Shown: positions 46,096-59,093 of the stretch, piece after piece
Layout: every line of letters begins with the position of its first letter
Numbering within the stretch: the first letter of the stretch is position 1
Assembly: GCA_002049455.2 (NCBI GenBank)
Contig: KV919046.1
Coordinates: 1-64,000 of the forward strand
Length of the DNA stretch: 64,000 bases
DNA from: Porphyra umbilicalis
Lineage: Eukaryota > Rhodophyta > Bangiophyceae > Bangiales > Bangiaceae
Reading direction: 5' to 3'
Translations under genes and position numbers: made by a program
Notes under the pieces: generated by a model
Told to the model about the DNA's origin: nothing
The model's database searches: none
What the model saw: the letters and a program-made list of their open reading frames with translations, nothing else

Positions 46096-49000
46096 ATGGA
46101 GCACGACCGACCCCCCCCCGCGGACCCCCCCCCCCCGAAGATACCGTCGGGGCGACGGGGCGGACCCTCCCACGCCCGCGTCCTTCACCGACCGCAAGCG
46201 GCAGCGGCAGCCGCGACCACGTGCCTCCGACGTCGGATGGCGCGACCCCGACGGAGCAGGCGCGCAAGCGGCAGGCACTCGCCGACGCGCAAGCCGAAAA
46301 GGAAACTCTCACCGAGGTGCTCGCGGTGGTCAACGAGGCGGCCAAGGAGGCAGCGGCAGCCAATCGCACCAAGGTGGCAGCGGCGAAGGTCGCTGCCGCG
46401 GCGCGCGACGAAGTGGCCCGCTTCCGCGCCGCCGTCGACGCGGCGGGCGACGAGGCGGCGGGCCTGCGGTCCCGCCTGGCCGACGCCGAGGCGACTGCGG
46501 CGGCCGCTGCCGCGGCCGCTGCAAAAACGCCGGCGGCGGTGGCGGAAAAGGAGGCAGCCGTGGCCGACGCCGAGGCCGCCCGCCGGTCGCTCCACGCGCT
46601 GTCGGCAGAGAAGGAGGCGGCGGTGGCCAACGTGGACGGCCTGCGGCGGCGGCTGTCGCAGGTGTTTGCCGAAGCCGAGGAGGCGGTCGCCGACAAGGAG
46701 GTGGTTGTGGCAGAAAAGGATGCGGTGGCGGCGGACGTCGAGCAGCTCCGACGGCGGCTGGAGGAGGAGGCGGCGGAAAAGGCCGCGGTGATGGCGGCCA
46801 AGGAGGCGGCGCTCACCGACAAGGCGGCGGCGGAATCCGCTGTTGAGGACCTCCAAAGGCGACTCGACGCTGCGGTGGCGACTGCCGCCGAGGCGGACGC
46901 CGCCAAGGACGTGGCTGTGGCCGAGCGGAACGCGGCCACAGAGGACAAGGACGCGGCGGTGGCCGAGCGTGCCGCCGCCACCGCCGGCGCCGACGACCTC
47001 CGCGCCTGCCTGTCCGTGGCGACCGACGACGCGGGAACGGCACGGGCACAGCTACAGCGCGTCCGTGCGACGCTTGCCGCCGTCGCTGCCGAGCAGTCGG
47101 CGGCCGAAAAGACCACTGCCGACGTGCAACGGCGGGCCGACGCGGCAAACGAGGCGCGGCTCGCGGCTGAGGCGGCCGCGGCGGCGGTCGAGACGGAAAA
47201 AGTAGCAGCGGTAGCGGTGGCCAACGACCTGGGGAGGCATCTCGAGGCGGCCACTGCGGAGCGGGAGGCGGTCGCTGCCCAAGTCGTCGACCTGCGCGCG
47301 CGCCTACAGGCTGCCGCCGCCGAAAATGAGGCGGCTACGGATAACGTGGACGCCCTCAAGGGGCGCCTCGAAGCGGCTGCGACGGAAAAGGAGGCGACGG
47401 ATGCGGCCAAGGCGACGGTGGAAGCCGACCGAGCGGCGGCCGTAGCGGCGGCCGAGGCGGCTGAAGCGGCGACGGCGGCGGTCTTGGCGGAGCGTGACGC
47501 TGCCGCTGCCGACGCGGCGGGCTGGCGGCGCTCCAACTCGGCACTCGCCACTGAAAAAGAGGCTCTGGAATCGACTGTCGCCGACCTGCGACGCCGCCTC
47601 GACGCCGCCACCGCCGACCGGCAAGCCGCTGCCGCCGACCAGGAGGCGGCCGCCGCCGCCACCGCCGCCGCTGAAACGGCCGCGACGGAGGCCGCCGACC
47701 AAGTCGACGCCCTCCGCGCCCGCCTCGAGTCGACGGTCGCCAGCCGGGCGGTGGCCAATGCCGACGCGTCCGCCGCCACTTCAGCAGCGTCGCGCGCGGC
47801 CGCCGACGCTACGGCGGCCGCCGGCGCTGGGCGCGACGCGGCGGCCGCCGCATCGGCGGCGGCCGAGGCGGCAACCGCCGCCGAAGCGACAGCCACCTCC
47901 GCACTGGCCGACGCTGACGCGGCCGTGGCGCAGGGCGCGGCCGAGGTGTCGACGCTGCAGACGCGCCTCGGAGCCGCCGAGCAGCGGCGGTCAGTCGCAG
48001 AGGCGGCGGTGGCGGCGGCCGAGGCGGCGGCGGACGATGTGCGCGCCCGCCTCGACGCGGCGCGTGCCGATGGCGACGCGGCCGCCGTGTCGTCAGCGGC
48101 CGCCGTGGAGGAGGCGGTGGCGACCGCAGCCGAGCTGCAGTCGCGCGTGGAGGACGCGCGCGCGGCAGCGGTGGCTGCCGAGGCGGCCTCTGTCGCCGCC
48201 AAGGCCGACGCGATGATCCTGCGTGACCAGCTGGGTGTTGCAGAGGCGGCGGCGGTGGCGGCCAATGCGGCCGCGGACGAGGCGCGCGCCGATGCGGCCG
48301 CCCTACGAAAGCGTCTTGCCGACGCCCAAGACGCAGTGGCGGTCGCGCAGCACGCAGCAGACACTGCCGAGCGCAACGTGGAGGCCACGCGGTTCCGCCT
48401 GACGGCGGTGGAGGGGGACAAGGATGCCGCCGAGGCGGCTGTGGCTCAGGCGCGTGGCGAAGCTGCCGGTTTGTCCTCGCGCCTCGACGCGCAGGCGGAT
48501 TTGGCGGCCGCTGCGGCGACCGCCGCGACCGCCAAGGTGGAAGCTGCCGAGGCGACCGCGGCCGACCTGCGGTCCCGCCTCGAGGCGGCCGAGGCAGCGG
48601 TGGCAACTGCCGAGATGGATGCCGACGCCCTCCTCACCAGAGTCGACGCGCAGTCGCGCACGATTGCCGCACAGTCGCTGTCGGCGGAAGAGGCCAAGGC
48701 CGCCGCCGCGTCGGCCGAGGAGCAGGTGGGGGCCTTGCACGCCCGCCTGCAGGCCGCCCAAGCCGCTCAAGGCGACGCTGAGGAGGACGCGGTGGACTTG
48801 CGGGGGAGCCTCGCCGCCCAGCAGCGGTCGACGGTTGCGGTCCAGGAGGCTGCCGCCGACCTCCGCCAACGCTTGTCGGCGGCGCAAGCCGAGGCACAAG
48901 CAACACGTGACGCGGTAGCCGAGGCGGCGGCGAATGCCGACGCCACCGCCACCGTCCTCCGATCCCGGCTGGACAAGGCGCAGGAGCAGCGGGTGACGGC

Positions 49001-52000
49001 GCAGGCGGCGGCGGCAGCAGCCAACGCGGCTGCCGCAGACGCGCAGGCACGCCTGGACGCTGTCCAGCGGGACGCGGACACTGCGGTGGCCGCGTCGGCC
49101 GAGGCGGTGGCCGCCGCCAATGCCGCCGCGGACGACCTGCGCTCCCGCCTGACCGCCGCTGAGAAGGTGGTGACCGCGTCGTCGTCGGCGGCGGCCAATG
49201 CAAGGGCCGATGCAGACGGACTGCGGGAACGCCTTGCCGATTCGGCGGCCGAAGTGGCCGCTGCGATACAGGCGACGGCGAAAGCGCAGGCCACCGCCGA
49301 CGCTGCTGAGGCGGCGGTCGCGGCCACTGCTTCCTCCGTGGCGGCGGCCGTAAAGGAGGTTACGGACGCGGCCGACGCGGCGGCAACCGACTTGCGGGAC
49401 CGTCTGGCGGCGGCGCTCGACGGCAAGGCCGCTGCCGAAGCGGCGGCGGCAAGAGCCACGGCCGAGGTCGACGGCCTGCGGTCGCGCCTCGAGGAAGCTC
49501 AAGCCGAGGCAGCCGACGCCGCCGCCGCGGCGGCGAAAGATGCGGCCACAGCGGTGGCGGTGGCGGCGGCCAAGGCGGCGGAGGCCGTGGCAACGGCGGC
49601 CGACTTGCGCGAGCGCCTGGCCGCCGCCAACCAGGCCAAGGGTGCCGCCGAGGCCGATGCAGCCAACGTGCGCCGCGACCTGCGAGCACACTTGGCCGCG
49701 TCAGATGCGGCGGCCGCTGCCGCCGCCGACGAGGTCACCCGCTCCAAGGCAGAGGCGACGGCCGCGGCGGCGGCTGTGGAGGATGCCCGCCACGCGGCGG
49801 CGACGGCCGTGGCCGAAGCGACCGCCGCCAAGGAGGAGGCGTCGGCGGCAGCCGACGTGGCGGCCGAAGCGTCGCGCGAGGCAGCGGCCGCAGCTGATGC
49901 AACCGCAGCAGACTTGCGGCAACGCCTCGATGCGGCGGTGGCGGACAAAGTCGCCGCCGAAGCCGACGCCGATGCCGCCCGCAGCGACGCAGAGACGGCC
50001 GCCCAGGCGGCACGGGAGACTGACGTGTTGCGCTCAGCGGCGGCCGAGGCGGGGGGGGCAGCGTTGGCCGATGCGCGCGACCGGCTAGCCGCAGCCGAGG
50101 CCGCCGCGTCCGAGGCGACAGCGACTGCTGCCGACTTGCGCGCGCGGTTGGCCGCCGCAGAAGAGGCGGTGGCGGCGGACAAGGCCGCCGCTGCCGACGC
50201 GCTGGATGCTGCCGCCGCCGACGCGGCGGCAGCGGCGACGCGTGCGGAGGAGCAGGCGGCGGCGGCGGCTGCAGCCAACGACAAGGCCGACGCCCTCGCG
50301 GCTCGACTACTGGTCGTCCAAGCAGCCGCCGACCAGGCTCAGGCGCAAGCGCGCAACGCTGCCGCCGCCGCCGACGATCTGCGCCAGCGGTTGGTGATGG
50401 CCGAGCAAGCACAGTCGGCCGCGGAAGCGCGTGCGTCGGGGCAAGCGGTGGCTGCCGCCGACGCGGCAGCCGCGGCCGAGGTCACGGCTGCCGACCTGCG
50501 CGCCCGCCTGGTCACTGCCGATAGGGCGGTGGCGGCGGCGGCCGGCGAGCGCGGCGCCGCCGTTGCCGCCGCCGACGCGGCACGCAACGAGGCGTCCGAT
50601 GCGGCGGCCGCCGCCGAGGGGGTGGCTGTCACGCTTGCCGCGTCGCTGTCGGCCGCGGAAGCGGAGGCGTCCGCCGCCGTGAGCCGCGCAGAGCAGGCTG
50701 AAGCCGCCCGCGACGCGGCACGCTCGGCGGCCGCCGCGGAGGAGAGCGCCGCGACCGACGCGGCAGTGGCCGACCTCCGCGCCCGCCTCGACGACGCGGC
50801 GGCTCGTGCGGCGGCAGCGACGGCCGAGGCGGCAGCGGCGGCCGAGCGGGCAGCCGCCGCCGAAGCGGTTGCTGCCGACGCGTGCCGCCGTGCCAATGGC
50901 GCCGATGAGGACCGGTCGGCGGCTGTGGAAGCGGCGGCCGCCGCTTCGACGGCGGCCTCTGCCGCCACTGCGGACGCGTCGGCGGCGGTCGATGCGGCCA
51001 CGCGGCGTGCCGACGAAGCAACCGCCGACGCGGCAGAGGCGGCGGTGGCGCTGGCGGCCGCGCGAGAGGGGGCGGCGGCAGCAATGGCCGACGCGGCGAC
51101 CGCGGCCACCACTGCAGCGGCCGCCGACACGCGCTTGGCCGCCGCTGACACGGCGACGGCCAAAGCGGTGGCCGACGCGGGCGTGGCAACGGCCGTTGCC
51201 GCTACCGCGCTGGCTGATGCCGCGACGGTGCGGTCGGCGTGCGATGCAAAGGTGACGGCCGCGATCGCCTCGTGGGGCAAGGCTCTCGCCGTGACGAGGG
51301 GCCTCGAGGCGGGCCTCGACGCCGCCCTACGATGCGAGGGTGTGGCAGCGGCGGCTGCGGCGGCTGCGTCGCAACGCATCGACAAGGTGGAGGAGGGCGC
51401 GGCGGCGGCGGTGGCTGCCGCCGCCAACGACGTGGCCGCCTTCGAGTGCGTGTTGGCCGCGGCGCTGACGGCCGAAGGCGTCGCCACCGCCTCGCTCATG
51501 GACGCGACGCTGCACGCCCTCGCTATTGCCGAAGAGATGGCCGAGGCGACGGCTGCCGACGCGCCACCACCGCTCGACGGGGAGCTCGCTGCCGCGCTCG
51601 CCGCCGACGGCGCGGCGACGGCGTCGGCGGAGGCCGCGCACATGCGCGCCGCCGACGCTGAGTTGGCCGCCGCGCGCCTCCGTGGGGAGCTGGCAACCGC
51701 AACAGCGGCGGCCGACGGCCTGCGCGCGCGCCAGGCGGCGCTCTCCACCGAGATTGCCGAAACGGTGGCCGAGACGCGGCGCGCGGCGGCGGCGGCCGAC
51801 GCGGCGGCGGCCGACTTGCGGTCGCGCTTGGCAGCGGCCACGGCGGCAGCGATAGACGCCAAGGCAGAGGCCGACGCGGCTGCGTCGCGCCTCCGCGCGC
51901 GTGCCGAGGGCGCCGAAGCGGCGGCCGCCGCCGCCTCGACCGAGGCGGCCGAGGCGGCCGACCGGTCGGCCGCGACGGCGGCCACCCTGCGCGCGCGCCT

Positions 52001-54177
52001 CGCCGCCGCGGAAACGACGGCGGCGGCCGCCACGGCCGCCGCGGCCGACGCCAAGGCGGAAGCAGAGTCGACCTCCGCCGACGTGGCGGGTCAACTCCGC
52101 GACGCGCAAGCGGCGGCGGCCGCCACGGCCGTGCGCGCCACGTCCGTGTCGCCCCGGCGCTCGCGGTCCGCGTCGGTGGCCGAGGCGGACCGGTCCGCCT
52201 TGACCGCCCGCGTCGCGGCGGCCGAGTCGGCGGCCGCCGCGGCGCGCGCCGAGGCGGCGGCGGCGGCCGAGGAGCACCGCGCCGCCGCCACCGTGGCCGC
52301 CGTGGCCGCCGAAGAGGCAACGGCCGGCCTGCGGGCGCGGCTGGCAGACGCGGAGCGCCGAGCGGCGGCCGAGGCGGCCGCCGCTGCCGACGCGCGCACG
52401 CAGCTGGCGGCGCTCGAAGCCGAGGCGGCCGAGGCAGCGGAAACGGTGTTGGCCACCGAGGCCCTTGCCGCGGCGGCGGCTGCGGAAACCACGTCCGCGG
52501 CCGCCGCCGCCCGCGCGGAGCGCGACCGCGCCGACGGCGCCGACGCGGTCGCGGCCGACTTGACGGCGCGCCTCGGCGCCGCGTCGGCGGCGGCCGACGC
52601 GGCCGCGGCCGCCGCTGCCGACGCAACGGCGGCGGCGGCGGCGGCAAAAGCCGACGCGACCGCCCTCCGCGACCGCCTCGCCGCCGCCCAAGTCGACGCG
52701 GCGACCGCGTCGCGCGCCGCCGACGCGGCCGACGGGGAACGCGCGGCGGCGGTGGGCGCCGCCGCCGCCGCGTCGGCGGCCGCCAACGACTTGCGGTCCC
52801 GCCTCGCAGACGCGGCGGCCGACACGGCGGCGGCGCGGCAAGCCGCCGCCGCCGCCCAAGTCGATGCCGCTGCCGTGGCCGCCGCCGCCGACCGCGCAGC
52901 GACCGTCGCTGCCGCCGCCGACGCGGTCGCCGACGTTGACCGCCGGTGGGCGGCCGACGCGTCGCGCTCGCCGGGGGGGGCAGCGTCGGCGGCGGCGGCG
53001 GCCGCCGCCGCCGCCGCCGCCGTCACGGCGCGCGCCCCACACGCGGGCGGGGTGGGGGTGCCCCTCGGCCGCGCGCCCACCTCCACGTCGACGCCCCTGC
53101 CGCTCACCGCCGTCGGCCGCTCCGCGTCGGTCGGCGGCGGCACGTCGGCGGCGCTGTGGGCGCGCGTCGCCGCCCTCGGCGAGCGCCTCCGCGTGGCGAC
53201 CGCCGAGGCGGCGGCGGCGCAGGCGGCGGCCGCCGCCGCCGCCACCGCCGCCGGCCGCCGCGCCGACGCGGCCGAGGCGGCGCTCGCCGCCGCCACGGTC
53301 GGCCGACAGGGGGGGGGGGGGGGGGGGGGGCCGACGCCGCACGGCGGGCGGCCGCCAACGCGGCGCTCTGGGCCCGCGTCGTTGCGCTCGGCGAGCGCCT
53401 CCGCACCGCCGTTGCCGACGCCGAGGCAACGACGGGGGCGGCGGCCGCGGCGGCGGCGGCGGCGACGGAGCGGGCCGCCGCGGCGCCCGCGGGCGCGTGT
53501 GCGGGCGCGGGCGGCGACGGCGTAACGGCAGAGCGGCGGGGGGGGGGGGCGAGGGCGGGGGGGGCATGCGCTTGACGCGCTCCCCAACGGCCAATGCCGA
53601 GGCGGCGACGCAGGCGGCCGCCGTCGTGGCGTCGGCGGCGGCGCCGTCGTCATCCGAGGCGGACGCGGCGGCCGCCCCCCCCCCACCGCCGCCGCCGGCC
53701 CCGCCCGTGCCCACCGACGCGCTGCTGGCAGCGACGGCGGGCGACAATGTGGCGGCGCCCGCGGCGGCGGCGGCGGCGGCGCCGCCACCCCCGCCCCCGG
53801 GGGCCGTCCCCGACTCGGCGGCGGTCGGGAGTGCCATCTCCTTTCACTGCGGCAGCACGACCTTCGCCCCCCTCCGAGGCGGCGACGCCGCGTCGGCGGC
53901 GGAGGTGGCGGTCGCAGAGGCGGCCGCGGCGGCGGCGGTGCCGACGCCGTCGTACAACATGGCGCACGGGGCCGCGTGCGACGTCATCTCGTCCATCACA
54001 ACGACCGCGTCGGCGGGGGAGCAGGAGCTCCGATGGGGGGCCGCCGCTACCACCGACGCGTCGGCCGCCTCGGCACGCCGCCCGTCGGTGGGGGGCTCCT
54101 CGCGCGTCACGCGCCCGCCAAAGGCGCCGGCGGTGGTGCGGTGGGGCGGAAAGGTGTCGTCCTGGTGGTCGAGGTGA
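46096..54177 (+). CDS. Giant Ala-rich coiled-coil protein (about 2,690 residues), frame broken at three homopolymer sites
   Basis: I start at the ATG at 46096 (GCGCCATGG context, MEHDRPPPADPP). The main frame, 45933-53525, has no in-frame ATG for a long way and is entered from the ATG only if the C runs at 46111-46119 and 46125-46136 differ by one base from the assembly. The frame shifts again at the 22-G run 53309-53330 (before RRAAANAALWARVVALGERL) and at the G runs 53538-53564 (before MRLTRSPTANAEAATQ), ending at 54177 (KVSSWWSR). The protein is nearly all predicted helix: acidic/Ala heptads with a recurring DLRxRL motif. The spacings I counted are 21, 35, 42 and 49 residues, all multiples of seven, so one coiled coil runs through in register. 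There is no membrane helix or motor domain. A long structural or scaffold rod is likely; no family is recognised. Confidence 0.7.
53309..53330 (+). repeat. G homopolymer, 22 nt, at a coding frame break
   Basis: The coiled-coil reading frame moves from one phase to another exactly here. On both sides the same motif appears (ALWARVAALGERLR before, ALWARVVALGERLR after). Confidence 0.9.
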
Positions 54178-56451
54178 GGGGGAGGGGGAGCACCCCCAGT
54201 TGTAGTGCTTCTCACCAAGACTGGTTCCGCATTTTCCGCTCCAGCAGGATGGAGCGCCTGCTGAGCTGCTGAAACAGCGATTTTGCAACGGATGCTGATG
54301 CACCAGCGCACAGCGTTTTGTCCCCGATTCCTTAAAACTGAAAGCGCGTTCGCGAAAACACCCTGGACTTGCAAAACGATACAACTGTTTTCACACGACG
54401 AAAGATGGATAGGCAAGTCGAGCACCGCCTCCCGACCGGCGCCGCTTGCGAGTGCACGTACGAGCGGGAGATCAGAAAAAAGGAGTCGAGGAAGGCGGCC
54501 ATGGCGGCGGTGGTGACAGTCGCCGACGAGACCACCGCTTGCTGCCCTACGGAAAATGCCGGATCAAAAAAGCACGATATCCCCAGCGCAAGCCAATCAG
54601 ATTCCCGTATGTTGACCCGCTACCCAAAGTGGCTTCGACAGTGGAGCGCACCAGTGGAAGTCTCTGGTTTGATCCCACTGGACGATGAACAACAATCGCT
54701 GCCGACTCGGCAGCGTGTGGCTCTTGCAGGCTCATTGATTCCAACACAAGTAGCCTGGGTTTATGTGCGTGACGACGGAAGTGGCCTACGCGACAGATCT
54801 CGACACAGAACTGTTCCATTCCTATACGGAATGAATTTGTCGCCGCCCGGGAATTGTAATGCACAGCTCTATGCACAAAAAGGAAAAATTGACTCTCACA
54901 CTGAAGTAGCACTTATCACATTTTCATAGAGACGCGCTCAATCTTTGAAAGTCATCTATACAGGTGAGGGCGCGCACAGGCGATTTTGGCCAGTCAGTAC
55001 AGCCGATGACTCGGCTGAAATCACTGAACACCTGTGCGGCCAATCGGATGTGTCTGGCGCCCGAATGCCATCTTTCGCCAGCGCACCAGTGTTGCGACCG
55101 CACTGTTCAAAGACACAACACGCCACTACGCAACGATCCCCAGCGTGCGCCACCCACCCTTGCAGGCGCAGGGGAGCCCGCGCAGCCAGCCGCCCTCCCG
55201 TGCCGCGGCGCGGCGACCAACCGCGTGGTCGACCGCGCGGCGCGCCGCACGTCAGCCGTCGGGTGTGGCCGAGTGTGTGCGGCTTGCCGAATCCGTCAAC
55301 GCCACAGCGGACCCGACTCTTGAGTCGCATACGGTCCGCACGTGCGCACCGCAATCGTGCGCACGGCCGAGGTGCTGCGGCATTAACCTCCCCCCGGGGC
55401 CTCGACCGTGACAGCGTCAGCCAGCCCGCCAGCGGACGTGATCCAGTGCCTGTGCTCCATCCACATCGACGGCCCGTGACGTACCGGGCCTCCCCTTCGC
55501 CGGGTCGGAAGCTCGCGCTCACCACAAGACAGAGTACTGTCACAGTAGCTACGGTAGCGGCGTTTAGGGCACGTCGGGTGGTGTCACTGAGTCTATGGTA
55601 ACTGCATCTACGTAGTCGTACCTCCCGTCGCAGGGGCTGTCACAGTGCAGAAATGGCCGCATGAGGCCGCCTTTGGCACACCACCATCCAAATGGTGTGG
55701 CGTATCCTACGGCAGAGGCGAGTGCGTTGAGGGGGGGGGCCCCCTCGGGGGTGCCCATGCATTTACAGCACTGCATGTCGATACCCCGGGCTGGGCCCCC
55801 CCGGCGTGCCCCGCAGCCGCCCGCCGTTCCAGCGGCACGCCCTCGTGGAGCACCCGCGCGTGCGCCTGGGCTCCTCTCCACGTCAGCGACGCCGCTACGT
55901 ATGTCTGTCATGGGCGGTGTGCACACCGCATGTGGTGGCGTTGGCGCTGCCGCTGATCCACGCGCCCACAAGCGCACCGTGCGCGAGTCGCGGCGCACGC
56001 GGCGCACGCGGCGCACGAGCGGCGGGTGGCGACGGCGCCCGCGCGACGCGGACGCGCCTGCAACGCAACGCCCGCTAGGTCGCCGCGCAGCACCGCGGTC
56101 GGCGACACACTGGCGGCGAGGCGGGGCGTGCCGCAGGGACGACTCGGCGGCGCGGCTGACCGCCCGCACCATGTCTCGCACCGGCCGGGGGGGGGGTGAC
56201 GTTGTCGCAGCCCTGAGAGGGGCGGGCGCCCGCCGACGCGGCCACCGTCGACCGTTTAACACCGACCTCGTCGCGCCGGCACCGGTTCCACCGCGCGCCT
56301 CAGCCTTATCACCTCACACGCACCGAGCAAGCACCACACGCCCCATCGACAAACGCATCCCCCTCCCCCCTGAGTCCTTTTCAATCTTGACTAGCCGGCG
56401 ACGCCGCCGCTCCCGCCCCGACCGTGTGTCTCATCCACCGCCCCAGTCGCC
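54178..56451. other. Intergenic between coiled-coil and LPMO genes
   Basis: A 175-codon frame from the ATG at 54405 to 54929 (MDRQVEHRLPTGAACECTYE) has mixed composition and might be a small gene or transposon relic, unrecognised. On minus, 55564-55790 encodes a Cys-containing tail (MQCCKCMGTPEGAPPLNALA, then YATPFGWWCAKGG) that could be coding. Neither could be supported further. Confidence 0.3.
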
Positions 56452-58150
56452 ATGATGAGTCGGCTTGTCAGCCGCCCCAGGCGGCGGCATCCCGCCTCGG
56501 TGATGCTCGCCGCCGCCGTCGCCGCCGTCGCCGTTGCCGCGGCGGTTGCCCACCGTGCAGCCGGCCACGGGTTGATGGGGGACCCGCGGCAGCGAGGCGC
56601 CCTCAAAACCAAACTCGGCTTGGAGAACATTGACGAGTCCGCGCCGGAAGACTATTGGTACGTTGGTCCCTGAGCTCCTATGAGGAAGGGGGGGCACGCC
56701 GGGGGGAAGTTGGTGGCGACGCACACGGGCGGGGGGGGGCTTGACCTCAAGCGGACGGCCCGGTGGTGGCTCGGGCGGAACTCGACACTGACCACCGTCG
56801 CCTTCTCCTCAACCACCTCGTTTGCTGCTTTCGTTGATTGTGTGCCCCACCGCCACGGACGCTTTTCCCCTCTGCCACCCCGACAGCCCCCACTGCCTCA
56901 ACGCCGGCGGCACCGGGTCGGTCAAGGGCGCCAATGGCGGCAAGTACGTGCCGTACGACCCCCTCGACGCCGTTGCTGCGGCGGCGCGCGCCGGCGACCA
57001 CGGCGCGTGCGGGGACCCCGCCGGCCAAGCGCCCGGCGCGCACGCCGCCGGCGGGCAGTTTTATTATGGCGGCAAGGCCGTGGCGGCCTACCCCGCCGGC
57101 GGGCACGTCGACTTTCAAGTGTCCATCACGACCGGCCACGGGGGCTTCCTCGAGTGGTGGGTGTGCGACCTCGACGCGTGCGGGCAAGACGACCTCAACG
57201 ACGCCTGCTTTGCCGTCAAGGGCGCGTGCGTGCGCCTCGACCGCGTCGCCAAGGCGAGCTGCGAGTCGGGCGACGACATGGCGTGTGGGCCGATCCAGCG
57301 GGACCACCCGTCCCGCTGGTACCTGCCCTGCCGCGGCGTGCCGCCGCCGACGACAACGTCGCCGCAGGTGCTGGGGGGGGCCGACGGGCGCATGCGGTAC
57401 CAGCTGCCCCGCGGCTTTACGTGCAGCCGCTGCGTCATCCAGTGGTACTGGGTACGTGTGTCCGACCGCCTTTGGGAGGGGGGCGTTGCGGGAGTCTTGG
57501 GAATTCACAGAGGGTTGTGGGGGTGGTGCCCAGGCCGCCTCGGGCCCCTGGCACATGGAGCACTTATCTAACCCACACGCTGCTTTGTGTGTGTATGTGT
57601 GTGCGGATTGCTCTGCCGCTCGCGTCTTGTTTTTTTTGGCACCCCCTGTCTGCGATTGAACCTTTAAGGCGACGGCCAACACGTGCACGCCGCCGGGCAT
57701 GCACGCGTACGCCTTTCCCAAAGCGTGGGGCGACTGCCCCGGTGACGGTGGCAGCGCCGGCGGCGTCGTGCGCAACGGGGCCGTGTGCGGCACGGGCGGC
57801 GCCAACTGGCCGGAAGAGTTTTGGACGTGCGCGGATGTGACCATTGGGGCGGGCAGCGGGGGTGGCGGCGGGGGCGGGGGGGGGGCGCCCCCAACCCCGC
57901 CCCTCCGTCCCCGCCGCCGCCGACGCCGGCGCCGACGCAGGCGGTCGTTGCGCCACCGACGCCCCCGCCCGCGCCGCGGCCGCCGCGGCCGACGGTGGCG
58001 GCGACGCTGCCGCCGCGGCCGACGCCCGGCGGGGGCGACCCGTCGGGCCTCCCCTATTGCATCATGCCGTCGCCGCCGCCGTGTGCGCCCGTGGCGGTCG
58101 TCGAGCCGACGCCGCGGCCGACGCGGCCGCCGCAGGCGGGCGGCAGCGGC

Positions 58151-58210
<60 letters not shown>

Positions 58211-58348
58211 CGCTGCGCCGCGGCGGGCACCATTTGCGGGTCCCCCCGCAAGGGCATGGCGGAAATCCCCTGCTGCGACGACGCCTACCACTGCAAGCAC
58301 CACAGCGAGTGGCACTACTACTGCGCGAGTAAACGGTGGGATCCGTGA
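56452..58348 (+). CDS. AA15-type copper lytic polysaccharide monooxygenase with Pro/Gly linker and Cys-rich C-terminal domain
   Basis: Exons are 56452-56657, 56887-57451 and 57669-58348, introns 229 and 217 nt (both GTACGT; acceptors CAG and AAG). A signal peptide of 38 residues ends AVAHRAAG, leaving His39 (HGLMGDPRQRGAL) as the N-terminal copper ligand of the histidine brace. Intron 1 splits EDYCPHCLNAGG. The family line is clear: GACGDPAGQAPGAHAAGGQF, ITTGHGGFLEWWVCD with the second copper His, and PEEFWTCADVTI with the axial Phe. Such secreted enzymes cut chitin or cellulose oxidatively. After residue about 325 the frame must change once, at the 10-G run 57876-57885, to give a Pro-rich linker, a run of about 20 Gly, and a 40-residue domain with spacing C-x6-C-x11-CC-x5-C-x9-C (from CAAAGTICGS to YYCAS), which fits a cystine-knot fold. 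The tail may bind a wall polymer; the substrate is unknown. Confidence 0.85.
58154..58210 (+). repeat. (GGC)19 microsatellite coding poly-Gly
   Basis: Nineteen pure GGC triplets make the Gly spacer between the Pro-rich linker and the Cys-rich domain of the LPMO. Confidence 0.95.
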
Positions 58349-59093
58349 GGGGGCGCCGTCGCGGGGGGGGGGGGGGGGGGGGAAGGCGTGAGGCTGGGGG
58401 GAGGGGGGGGGGGGGGGGGGAGAGACGAGGTCGATACACACCAACAACGGTGCTTTTTTTTTACTCACTCGGGACTCGCGCACACGCGCGCGCACGGCTG
58501 GTGTAGGATACGCCCGCACCGTCGGTCCGTCGCGCCGCCGCCGACAGAGCGGCAGGCGGCGGGCGCACGGGCCCCCTGGGTCGGGGGGCGGCACCCCCGC
58601 CGCAGCGTGCCGCCGGCGCGCGGCCGCGGCGCGCGCCGGCGGCGGCGGCGCCCGCGCGGCGCGGATCAAGTCGGCGGCGGCGCCCGCGCCGTCGATTCGT
58701 GCGGAACGGGCGGCGGCCGCGGCGCCGCCCCGGATTTGCATGCGCGGCGGGGGCCCGTGATCCGCGCCGCGGCGGCGGCTCTGCCGCCGCCGCCGCGCTG
58801 GCGCCCGCGTGCATTCGCGTGGTGGCCCCGCGCGCGGGGGCGGGCTCCCTGGGGGGGGGGGGTGCTCGCCCGGCGACGCGGGCGCCCGTCCAGGCTGTCC
58901 CGGGGACTGACTGGCGCGCCGCCGCCGACGACGGCGCGCCCCGCCCGCCACGCGTGGTGGCGGCCGGCACTGCGACGCGGCGGGTGTGTGCTGTACGGTG
59001 CGGCCCCCCCCCCCCCCAATCTCCCCGCCCTCGTCCGTGTGGCTCTTGCTTTTTTTTTCTTTTGCTGTTTTTTTTTTTCCGCCGCCGCCGGCC
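58349..59093. other. Intergenic between LPMO and ABCC genes, with two long G runs
   Basis: G runs of 20 (58363-58382) and 18 (58403-58420) follow the LPMO stop almost directly. The rest is GC-rich with frames open on both strands. T runs at 59051-59078 precede the ABCC start. Confidence 0.5.

Noticed and set aside
44695..46278. Two overlapping minus-strand frames of 527 and 462 codons
   Set aside because: They are open in two frames at once across DNA of changing composition and contain no protein-like segment; a chance effect of few stop codons.
45890..53837. Very long minus-strand open frames (up to 843 codons) opposite the coiled-coil gene
   Set aside because: They mirror the GC-rich Ala codons of the plus strand and encode Ser/Arg/Ala low-complexity text without motifs; the plus frame has consistent heptads.
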